DNA of 64,000 bases from Acinetobacter sp. ANC 3929 (GCF_000369405.1 NZ_KB850001.1:62001-126000); one strand, 5' to 3'. Numbered from the stretch's first letter, positions 16,324 through 25,978 are shown. The notes: generated by a model not told the origin, from the letters alone. Program-made: numbers and translations.

Positions 16324-17580
16324 ATGCGCGTAATCGTTTTAGGAAGTGGCGTCATTGGTGTGGCAAGTGCCTATTATCTTGCACAACAAGGTGCGCAAGT
16401 GACGGTGCTTGACCGTCAGTCAGGACCTGCAAAAGAAACCAGTTTTGGTAACGCAGGCCAAATCTCCCCAGGATATTCAACACCGTGGGCAGCACCCGGT
16501 ATTCCTTTTAAAGCCGTAAAATGGATGTTCCAGCATCACGCACCATTAGCCATTAACATTGATGGCAGTATGTGGCAGTTGCAGTGGATGGCACAGATGT
16601 TGAAAAACTGTAATCCACAAAGCTATGCGGTCAATAAAGAACGCATGATGCGTGTTGCAGAATACAGCCGTGATTGCCTACGTGATTTAAGAGCACAAAC
16701 AGGGATCAACTACGAAAATCGTGCCAAGGGAACGCTACAAGTGTTCCGTAGCGAAGCACAACTTGAAGCTGTGCAGCGTGATATTCAAGTACTCAAAGAA
16801 TGTGGCGTTGATTTTGATTTGTTGAATGCTCAGGAGTTGGGTGCTGTAGAACCTGCATTAGCATACACTGATAAATTGGTCGGTGGTTTACACCTGCCGA
16901 ATGATGAAACAGGCGATTGTTATCTGTTTACCAATGCTTTGGCAAAATTGGCCCAAGATTTGGGTGTGGAATTCAAGTTTGATCAAAATGTTGAGAAGTT
17001 GATTGTTGAAGGTGATGAAATCAAAGGCGTTATGGTCGATGGTGCGATTTTAACAGCCGACCGTTTTGTACTGGCATTTGGTAGTTATTCACGTGATTTC
17101 CTTAAACCACTGGAATTGAATTTGCCTGTTTACCCAGTGAAAGGCTATTCACTCACGATTCCAATTGTGGAACCAAAATTTGCACCGCAATCAACGGTAT
17201 TGGATGAAACTTATAAAGTTGCAATTACCCGTTTTGATCAGCGGATTCGTGTGGGTGGTATGGCAGAGCTCAGTGGATTTAATCTTGGATTGAATCAGGA
17301 CCGTCGTGCGACTTTGGAAATGGTGACTCAAGATTTATTTCCGGGTGGTGATCTTGCACAAGCATCATTCTGGACAGGTTTACGTCCGATGACACCTGAC
17401 AGCACACCTATTATCGGTGCAACGCAATACAAGAACCTGTTCCTGAATACAGGACATGGCACTTTAGGTTGGACCATGGCCTGTGGTTCTGGCAAGTTGA
17501 TCAGTGATTTGGTCATGAATCATCGTCCAGACATCAGCACCGATGGTTTATCCATTCAGCGTTATTCACACGCCGCATAA
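16324..17580 (+). CDS. dadA: D-amino acid dehydrogenase, small subunit
   Basis: Membrane-associated FAD enzyme that oxidises D-alanine and other D-amino acids to 2-oxo acids and passes electrons to quinone. The 418-residue protein starts MRVIVLGSGVIGVASAYYLA (Rossmann GxGxxG), followed by the DadA signature TSFGNAGQISPGYSTPWAAPG and a C-terminal FAD segment GHGTLGWTMACGSGKLISDL. The ATG at 16324 is chosen because the Rossmann strand follows at once; an in-frame start 18 bases upstream is weaker. It heads an operon with dadX (24-base gap) and ridA. Confidence 0.95.
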   Translation: MRVIVLGSGVIGVASAYYLAQQGAQVTVLDRQSGPAKETSFGNAGQISPGYSTPWAAPGIPFKAVKWMFQHHAPLAINIDGSMWQLQWMAQMLKNCNPQSYAVNKERMMRVAEYSRDCLRDLRAQTGINYENRAKGTLQVFRSEAQLEAVQRDIQVLKECGVDFDLLNAQELGAVEPALAYTDKLVGGLHLPNDETGDCYLFTNALAKLAQDLGVEFKFDQNVEKLIVEGDEIKGVMVDGAILTADRFVLAFGSYSRDFLKPLELNLPVYPVKGYSLTIPIVEPKFAPQSTVLDETYKVAITRFDQRIRVGGMAELSGFNLGLNQDRRATLEMVTQDLFPGGDLAQASFWTGLRPMTPDSTPIIGATQYKNLFLNTGHGTLGWTMACGSGKLISDLVMNHRPDISTDGLSIQRYSHAA

Positions 17581-17604
17581 TCACGGTTTACAAGGAAGTT
17601 TAGT

Positions 17605-18708
17605 ATGCCTCGTCCGATTACTGCCGTGATCCATGCCCAAGCCTTACGCCAAAATCTAGCGGTCGTCAGGCAGTCGGTGCCCAACAGCAAAGTGTTTGCT
17701 GTGGTCAAAGCCAATGCTTACGGGCATGGGATAGAACGTGTCTATGAATCTTTTAAAAGTGCAGATGGTTTTGCCTTACTCGATATCGATGAGGCAAAAC
17801 GCTTACGTGCTTTAGGTTGGACTGGGCCTATTCTGCTACTTGAAGGGATTTTTTCAGCGCAGGACCTGTTTGACTGTGCGCAATATCAATTCAGTTTTAC
17901 TGTCCATAATCAGCAACAGCTGCAATGGATACAACACTATGGCTATCCCGCGCAGTTTGATGTTTTTCTGAAAATGAACAGTGGTATGAACCGCTTAGGT
18001 TTTAAACCACAGCAATACCGTGACATTTGGCAGCAATTGAAGCAATTGGAACAGATCTCCAGTATTACCCATATGATGCATTTCTCTGATGCTGATGGTG
18101 ATCGTTTTGGCCAGACTGGAATTGACTATCAACTCAAAGCGTTTGAAGCCACCATTCAGGGCTTGCCGGGTGAACGATCGGTCAGTAACAGTGCTGCAAT
18201 TTTAAGATATCAAACGCAGTTGCAATCGGATTATGTGCGTGGTGGCATCATGCTGTACGGTAGTTCTCCCGATTATCCCAAGCATAGTATTCTGGACTGG
18301 GGCCTTGCGCCAAGTATGAGCTTACGCAGTGAAATCATTGCCGTGCAAGAACTCAATGCCCATGAAAGTGTTGGCTACGGCTCCAGCTATGTGGCCGAGC
18401 AGCCAATCAGAATCGGTATCGTGGCATGTGGCTATGCCGATGGTTATCAACGGATTTCTGCCACAGGTACGCCTGTTCTGGTGAATGGAATTCGGACCCA
18501 AACCATTGGGCGGGTCAGCATGGACATGTTGGCTGTGGACCTCAGCCCGATCCATGATGCTGAAGTCGGCAGTGAAGTGGTGCTGTGGGGCAAATCAAGT
18601 ACAGGAACAATTTTACCTATTGACGAGGTCGCGGCGACCTCAGGCACGATCGGTTATGAACTGATGTGTGGCGTAACGGCACGTGTCAATTTTATCAATC
18701 AGGAATAA
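17605..18708 (+). CDS. dadX: Catabolic alanine racemase
   Basis: PLP enzyme that interconverts L- and D-alanine, here feeding DadA. The 367-residue protein has the PLP lysine Lys35 in VFAVVKANAYGHG and the catalytic tyrosine in SVGYGSSYVAEQ, plus RVSMDMLAVDL near the C-terminus. Its location between dadA and ridA identifies the catabolic DadX rather than a separate biosynthetic Alr. The start ATG 17605 follows AAGGAAGTTTAGT. Confidence 0.94.
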   Translation: MPRPITAVIHAQALRQNLAVVRQSVPNSKVFAVVKANAYGHGIERVYESFKSADGFALLDIDEAKRLRALGWTGPILLLEGIFSAQDLFDCAQYQFSFTVHNQQQLQWIQHYGYPAQFDVFLKMNSGMNRLGFKPQQYRDIWQQLKQLEQISSITHMMHFSDADGDRFGQTGIDYQLKAFEATIQGLPGERSVSNSAAILRYQTQLQSDYVRGGIMLYGSSPDYPKHSILDWGLAPSMSLRSEIIAVQELNAHESVGYGSSYVAEQPIRIGIVACGYADGYQRISATGTPVLVNGIRTQTIGRVSMDMLAVDLSPIHDAEVGSEVVLWGKSSTGTILPIDEVAATSGTIGYELMCGVTARVNFINQE

Positions 18709-18718
18709 GGAAATAATC

Positions 18719-19078
18719 ATGTCAAATTCAGATATTCAAAAGATCAATACCAACGAAGTGATGAGTGCAGTAACGGTATTCAATAAGGTGGTGTATTTGT
18801 CAGGTCAGGTGCCTAAAAATGCGGACCTAGATATTGAAGGGCAAACCCGCGAAGTCCTTGCAACCATCGAACAGTTACTTGCTTCAGCAGGGACGGATAA
18901 ATCTCGTCTACTCTCAGCACAATTATTTTTAAAAGATCTTTCAGACTTCCCTGTGGTCAATACCATTTGGATTGATTGGTTGAAAGGTCATGTTGCACCT
19001 TCACGTGCCACCATTCAGGCCGATTTAGTCAATCCGAAATGGTTGATCGAAATTGCAGTTGTTGCAGCACAAAAATAA
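18719..19078 (+). CDS. RidA-family enamine/imine deaminase of the dad cluster
   Basis: A 119-residue YjgF/YER057c/UK114 protein. RidA proteins hydrolyse reactive enamines/imines such as 2-aminoacrylate released by PLP enzymes. The key arginine appears in HVAPSRATIQADLVNP and the fold's first strand in VVYLSGQVPKNAD. Starting at ATG 18719 after AATAAGGAAATAATC places it 10 bases from the dadX stop. It probably detoxifies intermediates of alanine racemase/DadA or of D-serine. The Rid subgroup cannot be fixed by eye. Confidence 0.88.
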   Translation: MSNSDIQKINTNEVMSAVTVFNKVVYLSGQVPKNADLDIEGQTREVLATIEQLLASAGTDKSRLLSAQLFLKDLSDFPVVNTIWIDWLKGHVAPSRATIQADLVNPKWLIEIAVVAAQK

Positions 19079-19182
19079 AGCGATCCGCTTTATTTTTGTT
19101 TAAAAAATATAAAAAAAGAAGAAAAGTAACGTATTTGCAGTAGATAAAACGTAGTCAGATACGTATTTTCTTGCAATCGAAG

Positions 19183-19242
19183 ATGAGTCAGCTGTCTTAA
19201 AAAGACAGCTAGGGTATGGCAGATAAATCAAAGCTGACTCAT
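19183..19242 (+). promoter_or_regulatory. Folded leader upstream of cycA
   Basis: An inner hairpin, AGCTGTCTT (19190-19198) with AAGACAGCT (19202-19210), competes at its base with a long-range stem, ATGAGTCAGCT (19183-19193) with AGCTGACTCAT (19232-19242). The two share AGCT at 19190-19193, so they can nest with a shorter outer stem or exclude each other. The structure ends 26 bases before the cycA ATG and just before its ribosome site (AAAAGGA at 19255-19261). It has no T run, so translation or stability control is more likely than termination. Confidence 0.55.
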
Positions 19243-19268
19243 TTAGGAAAGAGTAAAAGGAACTTAAG

Positions 19269-20702
19269 ATGACGGTTACACAGCATCAGTCAGAAGGCGA
19301 ACAATCGCCCCAAGACTTACAAAGAAAACTTTCAAATCGCCACTTGCAATTGATTGCAATTGGCGGCGCTATTGGTACTGGCCTCTTTATGGGTTCAGGC
19401 AAAACCATCTCCTTGGCAGGCCCATCGATTCTGTTTATTTACATGATTATTGGTGGGATGTTTTTCTTCTTAATGCGAGCACTCGGTGAGCTGTTGCTGG
19501 CAAATTTACACTACAAATCTTTTGTCGATATGGCGCATGACCTGATTGGGCCATGGGCAGGTTATTACATGGGTTGGACTTATTGGTTAGGTTGGGTACT
19601 GGTCGGTATAGCCGATTTGGCTGCTGTCATCAACTATCTCACCTTTTGGCTGCCTGAAGGCACTATGTTTACCCCAATTGGTCAGGCAGCGATTAGTGCG
19701 GGTTGTGTACTATTCGTGCTGTTCTTAAATCTGCTCACGGTACGTCTGTTTGGTGAAATTGAGTTCTGGTTTGCCCTGATCAAGATTTTAGCGATTATTG
19801 GTCTGATTGGCGTTGGCGGTTATATGATCTTTAGCCATTTTCAAGCACCTCATGGTGCTGTGGCATCGCTCAGTAATGTCTGGTCACATGGTGGTATGTT
19901 TCCAAAAGGCCTAGATGGTTTCTTGGCAGGTTTCCAGATCGCCGTGTTTGCCTTCGTTGGCGTGGAACTGATTGGAACCACTGCGGCTGAAACCAAAGAT
20001 CCACACAAGAATCTGCCAAAAGCCATCAATGCGATTCCGATTCGTATCATCTTATTCTATGTGTTGGCCTTATTGGTGGTAATGTCGGTCACGCCATGGA
20101 ATATTATTCGTGCGGACAAGAGTCCATTTGTGGAATTGTTCATGAATGCAGGGATTGTAACATCGGCCATCATTATGAATTTGGTGGTACTGTCTTCAGT
20201 GATGTCTTCCATGAACAGTGGCGTATTCTCAACCAGCCGTATGTTGTTTGGTTTATCTAAAGATGGTCAGGCACCAAATGCTTTTGGTCGTTTATCGAAA
20301 AGTGCAGTACCTGCCAACGGTCTGATTTTCTCGTGTGTGTTCATCATGGGTGGGGCGGTGCTGCAATACTTTGTACCGAATACCCTTGAGGCTTTCACTT
20401 TGGCGAGTTCACTCTGTGTGATTCTATTCATTAGTGTCTGGAGTCTGATCATGGTGTGCTATATCCGCTACCGTAAATTACGTCCAGAACTGCATGCTCA
20501 ATCTAAGTTCAAAATGCCAGGCGGCGTGTTGATGTCGTATATCGTTATTGCTTTCTTGTTGTTTGCTTTGGTGATCTTGGCACTAGAGCCAGATACCTTA
20601 AAGGCACTTTATGTCAGCCCATTGTGGTTAATTATTTTGGCCGTGACCTATCAGCTGATGTATAAACCCCGCATGAAAAAATTGGGGCGTGAATTGGCGT
20701 AA
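19269..20702 (+). CDS. cycA: D-serine/D-alanine/glycine permease
   Basis: A 477-residue APC-superfamily proton symporter of the inner membrane. It begins with a soluble stretch and NRHLQLIAIGGAIGTGLFMGSGKTI, the amino-acid permease signature of the first helix, and has about 12 membrane helices; VGVELIGTTAAETKDPHKNLPKAIN is the conserved helix 6 region. Location after dadA-dadX-ridA supports D-alanine/D-serine/glycine as substrates, as for CycA. Its 190-base leader contains the folded element listed separately. Confidence 0.93.
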   Translation: MTVTQHQSEGEQSPQDLQRKLSNRHLQLIAIGGAIGTGLFMGSGKTISLAGPSILFIYMIIGGMFFFLMRALGELLLANLHYKSFVDMAHDLIGPWAGYYMGWTYWLGWVLVGIADLAAVINYLTFWLPEGTMFTPIGQAAISAGCVLFVLFLNLLTVRLFGEIEFWFALIKILAIIGLIGVGGYMIFSHFQAPHGAVASLSNVWSHGGMFPKGLDGFLAGFQIAVFAFVGVELIGTTAAETKDPHKNLPKAINAIPIRIILFYVLALLVVMSVTPWNIIRADKSPFVELFMNAGIVTSAIIMNLVVLSSVMSSMNSGVFSTSRMLFGLSKDGQAPNAFGRLSKSAVPANGLIFSCVFIMGGAVLQYFVPNTLEAFTLASSLCVILFISVWSLIMVCYIRYRKLRPELHAQSKFKMPGGVLMSYIVIAFLLFALVILALEPDTLKALYVSPLWLIILAVTYQLMYKPRMKKLGRELA

Positions 20703-20723
20703 TAGCCTATGTCGATATGAGTA

Positions 20724-20753
20724 AAAAACCGATCTAGATTGATCGGTTTTTTA
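20724..20753. terminator. Bidirectional terminator between cycA and the LysR gene
   Basis: AAAAAACCGATC (20724-20735) and GATCGGTTTTTT (20742-20753), a perfect 12-base stem between convergent genes. Confidence 0.93.
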
Positions 20754-20770
20754 TGGTCGAGTCATTCTGT

Positions 20771-21652
20771 TTAATCCACCAATAAATGCTGATATTGATC
20801 GGCCTGTTTGCGTAAATAGTCCCAGACCAACTTGATACGAGGTTCATGCTGCAAATCGACAAAGGTCAGCATCCAAAAGGTATGGGTGTAGCGCACCTGT
20901 TGTTCTAATACCGTTTCAAGTTCAGGTTTATCATCAGCTAAAAACTTGGGCAAAATGGCCAATCCTGCACCTGAACTCACCGCAATTTGCTGCGCCAAAA
21001 TACTGCTGCTACGGAAATTGGCGCTGAGTTTTAAAGGCAAGCGTTCCAGACAGTACAGCTCAGGGCTATATACCAGATCATCAATATAATTGACGAAGCG
21101 ATGCGAAGTTAAATCCTGTAAATCGCGGATGGCTGGGTTGAGTGCCAGATATTTTTTGCTGCCATAAATTTTTAAACAATAATCCGACAGCCGCGTAATG
21201 ATATAGGGACCTGAGGTTGGCCGTTCAATAGAGACCACAATGTCGGCTTCACGATGCGACAGCTTGATCATTTTCGGTACTGGAATCAGGTCAATGGTGA
21301 GCGAGGGATATTGGATAGAAAACTCCGCTAATAAACGTGCCAAAAATGCGGTACCAAAGCCTTCAGGTGTGCCAATTCGCACACGGCCTTGCAAAGGTTG
21401 ATGAGGTTTTTCAATTTGTAGGAAAGCATATTCCATTTGCTCAACCCGAGGAACCAGTGCCAAACCTTCCATGGTCAGCTCATAGCCAGAGGCTTCGCGT
21501 TTAAACAGGGTAATTCCCAAAGCTTGTTCTAAAGCCTGAATCCGTCGCGCCACGGTACTATGTTCCACGCCAATAATACGGGCGGCATTGGTTAATGTTT
21601 TGGTCCGCGCCAACACTAAAAAAAACTGTAGATGATCCCAATCCACTTTCAT
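20771..21652 (-). CDS. LysR-family regulator of the valine-degradation operon
   Basis: A 293-residue LTTR. The N-terminal winged HTH is DWDHLQFFLVLARTKTLTNAARIIGVEHSTVARRIQALEQALG, followed by a periplasmic-binding-like effector domain (from about residue 90). The start at 21652 is chosen because AAGGAAG lies 8 bases upstream and the family consensus begins here; the frame extends 10 residues further. It is divergent from mmsA across 165 bases that hold a palindromic site, so it likely controls mmsA-mmsB and the acyl-CoA genes. Confidence 0.88.
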   Translation of the reverse strand: MKVDWDHLQFFLVLARTKTLTNAARIIGVEHSTVARRIQALEQALGITLFKREASGYELTMEGLALVPRVEQMEYAFLQIEKPHQPLQGRVRIGTPEGFGTAFLARLLAEFSIQYPSLTIDLIPVPKMIKLSHREADIVVSIERPTSGPYIITRLSDYCLKIYGSKKYLALNPAIRDLQDLTSHRFVNYIDDLVYSPELYCLERLPLKLSANFRSSSILAQQIAVSSGAGLAILPKFLADDKPELETVLEQQVRYTHTFWMLTFVDLQHEPRIKLVWDYLRKQADQYQHLLVD

Positions 21653-21666
21653 TATTATGGTCTTCC

Positions 21667-21684
21667 TTGTGCATATTTGCACAA
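21667..21684. promoter_or_regulatory. Candidate LysR operator between the regulator and mmsA
   Basis: TTGTGCA-TATT-TGCACAA, a perfect inverted repeat of 7-base arms (21667-21673 and 21678-21684), matching the T-N11-A layout of LTTR sites. A partial second copy (CGTGCATTAATTTGCG) starts at 21689, five bases on. It lies just upstream of the regulator's own start. Confidence 0.65.
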
Positions 21685-21817
21685 TGATCGTGCATTAATT
21701 TGCGTTGGTGGTCAAAGCTTTCTTTGTTAGTCTCGAATAAAACCTGAATAAAGAAAATACGACGATCGATATTTTCTGAACACTGAACACAATAAAAATA
21801 CAGCCTATGGAGAGGTT

Positions 21818-23335
21818 ATGAACACAATCCAAAATATTCAATTGGAAACAGCTAAGTTACTCATTAATGGCAGTTTTATCGAATCAGATACTCAACAATG
21901 GCAAGACATTATTAATCCTGCAACGCAGGAGGTGATCGGTCGTGTGCCATTTGCTACAGCTCAGGAGGTAGATGCGGCAATTGAAGCTGCGCAAGCAGCG
22001 TTTGCTTCCTGGCGTCAAACCCCGATTCAGGCACGTATGCGTATCATGTTGAAGCTGCAAGATCTGATCCGCGCCAATATGAAGGAAATTGCGCAGGTAC
22101 TGACTTCGGAACAAGGTAAAACCTTGGCGGATGCGGAAGGTGATATTCAACGCGGTCTGGAAGTGGTTGAACATGCCTGTTCAGTCGGCACCTTACAAAT
22201 GGGGGAGTACGTTGAAGGGGTTGCGCGTGGTGTCGATACCTATACCTTACAGCAACCATTGGGTGTGTGTGCGGGCATTACGCCGTTTAATTTTCCTGCC
22301 ATGATCCCGTTGTGGATGTTCCCAATGGCGATCGTATGTGGCAATACCTTTGTTCTAAAACCATCTGAACAAGATCCGCTGTCGACCATGATGCTGGTGG
22401 AACTGGCGATTCAGGCTGGTATTCCTGCTGGTGTACTGAATGTCGTGCATGGTGGTAAAGAGGTGGTGGATCGCCTATGTACGCATCCTGATATTAAAGC
22501 CATTTCATTTGTTGGTTCGACTGCGGTTGGTACGCATGTCTATAACCTTGCAGGGCAACATGGCAAACGCGTGCAGTCGATGATGGGTGCCAAAAACCAT
22601 GTCGCTGTGATGCCAGATGCCAATAAAGAACAAACCCTGAATGCCTTGGTTGGTGCGGCTTTTGGTGCAGCAGGGCAACGCTGTATGGCGCTATCGGTGG
22701 CGGTCATGGTTGGTGACAGTAAGCAGTGGATTCCAGAATTGGTTGAAAAAGCCAAGACTTTAAAAGTGAATGCAGGGCATGAGCCAAATACTGATATCGG
22801 CCCAGTCATTTCAAAACGTGCTAAAGCGCGGGTGTTGGATTTGATTAATAGCGGTGTAGAGCAAGGTGCAGAACTGCTACTTGATGGTCGTGATGTTCAG
22901 GTACAAGGCTATGAAGCGGGCAACTTTGTCGGGGCGACAATTTTTAGTAACGTGAATACCAACATGCGTATTTATAAGGAAGAAATCTTTGGTCCTGTGC
23001 TGTCGATTATTTGTGTCGATACCCTTGAAGAAGCAATTGCGTTGATCAATGCCAATCCATTTGGTAATGGCGTGGGCTTATTCACGCAAAGTGGTGCGAT
23101 TGCGCGTACCTTCCAGAACTTGATTGATATTGGTCAAGTGGGGATCAATATTCCGATTCCAGTGCCTGTACCATTCTTTAGTTTCACTGGTTCCCGTGGT
23201 TCAAAACTTGGTGATTTGGGACCTTATGGCAAACAGGCTGTGCAGTTCTATACCCAAACCAAAACCATTACCAGTCGCTGGTTTGAAGACAGTCACGAAG
23301 TAAGCGGTGTAAATACAACCATTAGTTTACGTTAA
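21818..23335 (+). CDS. mmsA: Methylmalonate-semialdehyde dehydrogenase (acylating)
   Basis: CoA-dependent aldehyde dehydrogenase that converts methylmalonate semialdehyde to propionyl-CoA and CO2 in valine (and thymine) breakdown. The 505-residue protein has the catalytic cysteine in GQRCMALSVAV and the MmsA-specific GAKNHVAVMPDAN, where Asn replaces the Glu of non-acylating ALDHs. The NAD site contains ISFVGSTAVGTHVY. It is the first gene of the operon, with mmsB 11 bases downstream. ATG 21818 follows GGAGAGGTT. Confidence 0.96.
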   Translation: MNTIQNIQLETAKLLINGSFIESDTQQWQDIINPATQEVIGRVPFATAQEVDAAIEAAQAAFASWRQTPIQARMRIMLKLQDLIRANMKEIAQVLTSEQGKTLADAEGDIQRGLEVVEHACSVGTLQMGEYVEGVARGVDTYTLQQPLGVCAGITPFNFPAMIPLWMFPMAIVCGNTFVLKPSEQDPLSTMMLVELAIQAGIPAGVLNVVHGGKEVVDRLCTHPDIKAISFVGSTAVGTHVYNLAGQHGKRVQSMMGAKNHVAVMPDANKEQTLNALVGAAFGAAGQRCMALSVAVMVGDSKQWIPELVEKAKTLKVNAGHEPNTDIGPVISKRAKARVLDLINSGVEQGAELLLDGRDVQVQGYEAGNFVGATIFSNVNTNMRIYKEEIFGPVLSIICVDTLEEAIALINANPFGNGVGLFTQSGAIARTFQNLIDIGQVGINIPIPVPVPFFSFTGSRGSKLGDLGPYGKQAVQFYTQTKTITSRWFEDSHEVSGVNTTISLR

Positions 23336-23346
23336 GGGGATCACGG

Positions 23347-24237
23347 ATGAATATCGCCTTTATTGGTCTAGGTAATATGGGCGGCAGAATGGCCCAAAAT
23401 CTGCTCAAAGCTGGACTCACCGTATATGGTTATGACCTGAGCGAAGTAGCGATTCAGCACTTTGCCGAGGCCGGTGGTGTGGTTTGCGACAGTCCACAGG
23501 CAGCGGCGAAACAAGCAGATGTTGTGATTAGCATGTTACCTGCGGCAAAACATGTCAAAGAGGTGTATCTGGGCGAAGATGGCGTACTTGAAGTGCTGAA
23601 AGCAGGCAGCTTATGCATTGATAGCAGTACCATTGACCCACAAACCATTAAAGACATTGCAGTGGTTGCCCAAAGTAAAAATATCCATATTTGCGATGCG
23701 CCTGTTTCAGGCGGCACCATTGGCGCACAAGCGGGTACGCTGACCTTTATGGTTGGGGCCAATGATCAGACCTTTGATGAAGTGAAACCTGTACTCGGTC
23801 ACATGGGCAAAAACGTGGTGCATTGTGGCGATGTCGGCGCAGGTCAAATTGCCAAAATCTGTAATAACCTGATCCTTGGAATTTCCATGGCTGCGGTAGC
23901 TGAAGGGATGGCATTGGGTGCGAAACTTGGCATTGACCCACAGGCGTTGGCAGGTGTGATCAACACCTCAAGTGGTCGTTGTTGGAGTTCTGAAGTCTGT
24001 AACCCATGGCCTCACATTAATGAAAATGCACCTGCCTCTCGTGGCTATCAGGATGGCTTTGCCACGCAGTTGATGCTGAAAGATTTGGGTCTTGCAGTTG
24101 AAGCCGCAGGACAGGTGAAGCAGCCTGTGGTGTTAGGCGGGATGGTGCAGCAGCTATATCAGCAAATGTGCATGCGTGGTAATGCACACCTTGATTTTTC
24201 CAGCATTATTCAGCAATACCTGTCGCCAGAGGCATAA
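23347..24237 (+). CDS. mmsB: 3-hydroxyisobutyrate dehydrogenase
   Basis: NAD-dependent beta-hydroxyacid dehydrogenase of 296 residues that oxidises 3-hydroxyisobutyrate to methylmalonate semialdehyde, the substrate of MmsA. Visible motifs: N-terminal Rossmann FIGLGNMGGRMAQNLLKAG, substrate loop DAPVSGGTIGAQAGTLTFMVG, and the catalytic lysine in GAGQIAKICNNLILG. ATG 23347 follows AAGGGGATCACGG. Confidence 0.96.
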   Translation: MNIAFIGLGNMGGRMAQNLLKAGLTVYGYDLSEVAIQHFAEAGGVVCDSPQAAAKQADVVISMLPAAKHVKEVYLGEDGVLEVLKAGSLCIDSSTIDPQTIKDIAVVAQSKNIHICDAPVSGGTIGAQAGTLTFMVGANDQTFDEVKPVLGHMGKNVVHCGDVGAGQIAKICNNLILGISMAAVAEGMALGAKLGIDPQALAGVINTSSGRCWSSEVCNPWPHINENAPASRGYQDGFATQLMLKDLGLAVEAAGQVKQPVVLGGMVQQLYQQMCMRGNAHLDFSSIIQQYLSPEA

Positions 24238-24318
24238 AAACTAAAGCCAAAGGATGGCTTTTATCAAAAAATTAAACCCTGTCATGAAGAACAATCAATC
24301 CAGACTGAGGGAACACAG

Positions 24319-25968
24319 ATGTTGAATTATAAAGAGACGGTTCAGGCTTTCGATCTGGAAAGCACTGCAAAAAAAATGCTATCAGGTTCAATGGATGCAC
24401 TGAATGCCTGTTATGAATGTTGTGATCGCCATGCGCAAGGTGACAAAATCGCGTTGTACTGGCAAGGCAAAGATGGTCGTAAGGCGCAATATACTTTTCG
24501 CCAGTTACAGCAATGGTCGAGTCAATTTGCCAACTTTTTAAAGTCGCAAGGTGTAAAGGCCGGTGACCGTATTTCAGGTCTATTGCCGAGAACGCCTGAA
24601 CTGCTGGTGACGATTTTCGCGGCTTGGCGTATTGGCGCTGTCTATCAGCCTTTATTTACCGCATTTGGACCCAAGGCAATTGAGCATCGTCTGCAACTGG
24701 CACAAAGTAAGCTGGTGGTGACGGATGTGGCGAACCGCAGCAAACTGGATGAGATCGAACATTGTCCAGCGGTTGTGACGGTTACTGATTCACAAGGCAT
24801 GTCGCTGAAGCCAGGTGATTTTAATTTTTGGGATGAAGTCAAACAGCAGTCTGATCAATGTGGATTGGTGATGCGAAGCATCCAAGATCCTTTTCTACTG
24901 ATGTTTACCTCGGGCACCACAGGGCCTGCCAAACCGCTAGAAGTGCCGTTAAAAGCCTTGCTGGCTTTTGGTCGTTATATGCAAGATGCCATTGGTTTGA
25001 GAGACGAAGATTCATTCTGGAATATTGCCGATCCAGGTTGGGCTTATGGTTTGTATTACGCCATTACAGGCCCATTATTTTTGGGCCATGCCACTTTGTT
25101 CTATGAAGGCGGTTTTAGTACCGACAGCCTGTGTCAGATCGTAAAGGATTATCAGATTACCAATTTGGCAGGAGCACCAACGGCATATCGCATGATGATG
25201 GCCGCTGATCCTACGCAAATGACGCCGTTAAAAGGCCAGTTCCGTGTGGTCAGCAGTGCGGGTGAGCCTTTGAATCCTGAAGTGATTCGCTGGTTTAAGC
25301 AGGTTCTGGATGCCCCGATTTATGATCATTATGGCCAGACCGAGGTTGGTATGGTGGTGTGTAATCATCATGGTTTAACTCATGACATCCGTGCAGGTTC
25401 AGCAGGTTTTGCGAGTGCAGGTTATCGCGTTGCGGTGGTCAATGAACAGGGCGAGGAGCTTCCAGCAGACACACCTGGAATTCTAGCCGTGGATATTCGC
25501 CAGTCTCCGATGATGTGGTTTGGCGGCTATAAAGAAAGTCGTAAATCTCCTTTTGTCGGGCACTACTACCTCACCGGTGATACTGCCGAGTTACATGCCG
25601 ATGGCAGCATGAGTTTTGTCGGACGCAGTGATGATGTGATCACCACTTCAGGTTATCGGATTGGACCTTTCGATGTGGAAAGTGCGTTGCTTGAGCATGA
25701 TGCTGTGGTAGAGGCAGCCGTGGTGGGTGTGCCTGATCCCGACCGGACTGAAGTGGTGAAGGCTTTCGTGATTTTGGCTGCGGGTATTCAACCTTTGGAA
25801 CAGTTGGCGGAAGAATTGAGCCAATTTGTGAAAAAACGCTTATCAGCACATGCTTATCCACGATTGGTCGAGTTCGTGACAGAACTTCCAAAAACACCAA
25901 GTGGCAAGATTCAGCGCTTTTTATTACGTAATCAGGAAATTGCGAAACAGCAAGCAAAGGCAGGGTAA
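24319..25968 (+). CDS. AMP-forming acyl-CoA synthetase of the valine operon
   Basis: A 549-residue member of the acetyl/acyl-CoA synthetase (ANL) family. The phosphate loop is TSGTTGPAKPLEVPL, a variant of the usual TSGTTGxPKG; then DHYGQTEVGM, YYLTGDTAELHADG, GRSDDVITTSGYRIGPFDVE and the catalytic lysine in PKTPSGKIQRF. It probably activates a short branched acid such as isobutyrate or methacrylate for this pathway; the exact acid is inferred from context. The gene follows mmsB by 81 bases and ends 10 bases before the acyl-CoA dehydrogenase. Confidence 0.88.
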   Translation: MLNYKETVQAFDLESTAKKMLSGSMDALNACYECCDRHAQGDKIALYWQGKDGRKAQYTFRQLQQWSSQFANFLKSQGVKAGDRISGLLPRTPELLVTIFAAWRIGAVYQPLFTAFGPKAIEHRLQLAQSKLVVTDVANRSKLDEIEHCPAVVTVTDSQGMSLKPGDFNFWDEVKQQSDQCGLVMRSIQDPFLLMFTSGTTGPAKPLEVPLKALLAFGRYMQDAIGLRDEDSFWNIADPGWAYGLYYAITGPLFLGHATLFYEGGFSTDSLCQIVKDYQITNLAGAPTAYRMMMAADPTQMTPLKGQFRVVSSAGEPLNPEVIRWFKQVLDAPIYDHYGQTEVGMVVCNHHGLTHDIRAGSAGFASAGYRVAVVNEQGEELPADTPGILAVDIRQSPMMWFGGYKESRKSPFVGHYYLTGDTAELHADGSMSFVGRSDDVITTSGYRIGPFDVESALLEHDAVVEAAVVGVPDPDRTEVVKAFVILAAGIQPLEQLAEELSQFVKKRLSAHAYPRLVEFVTELPKTPSGKIQRFLLRNQEIAKQQAKAG

Positions 25969-25978
25969 GGAACACAAG

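Noticed and set aside
19183..19242. Glycine riboswitch upstream of cycA
   Set aside because: The stems are present but no glycine aptamer core was recognised, so only a folded leader is claimed.
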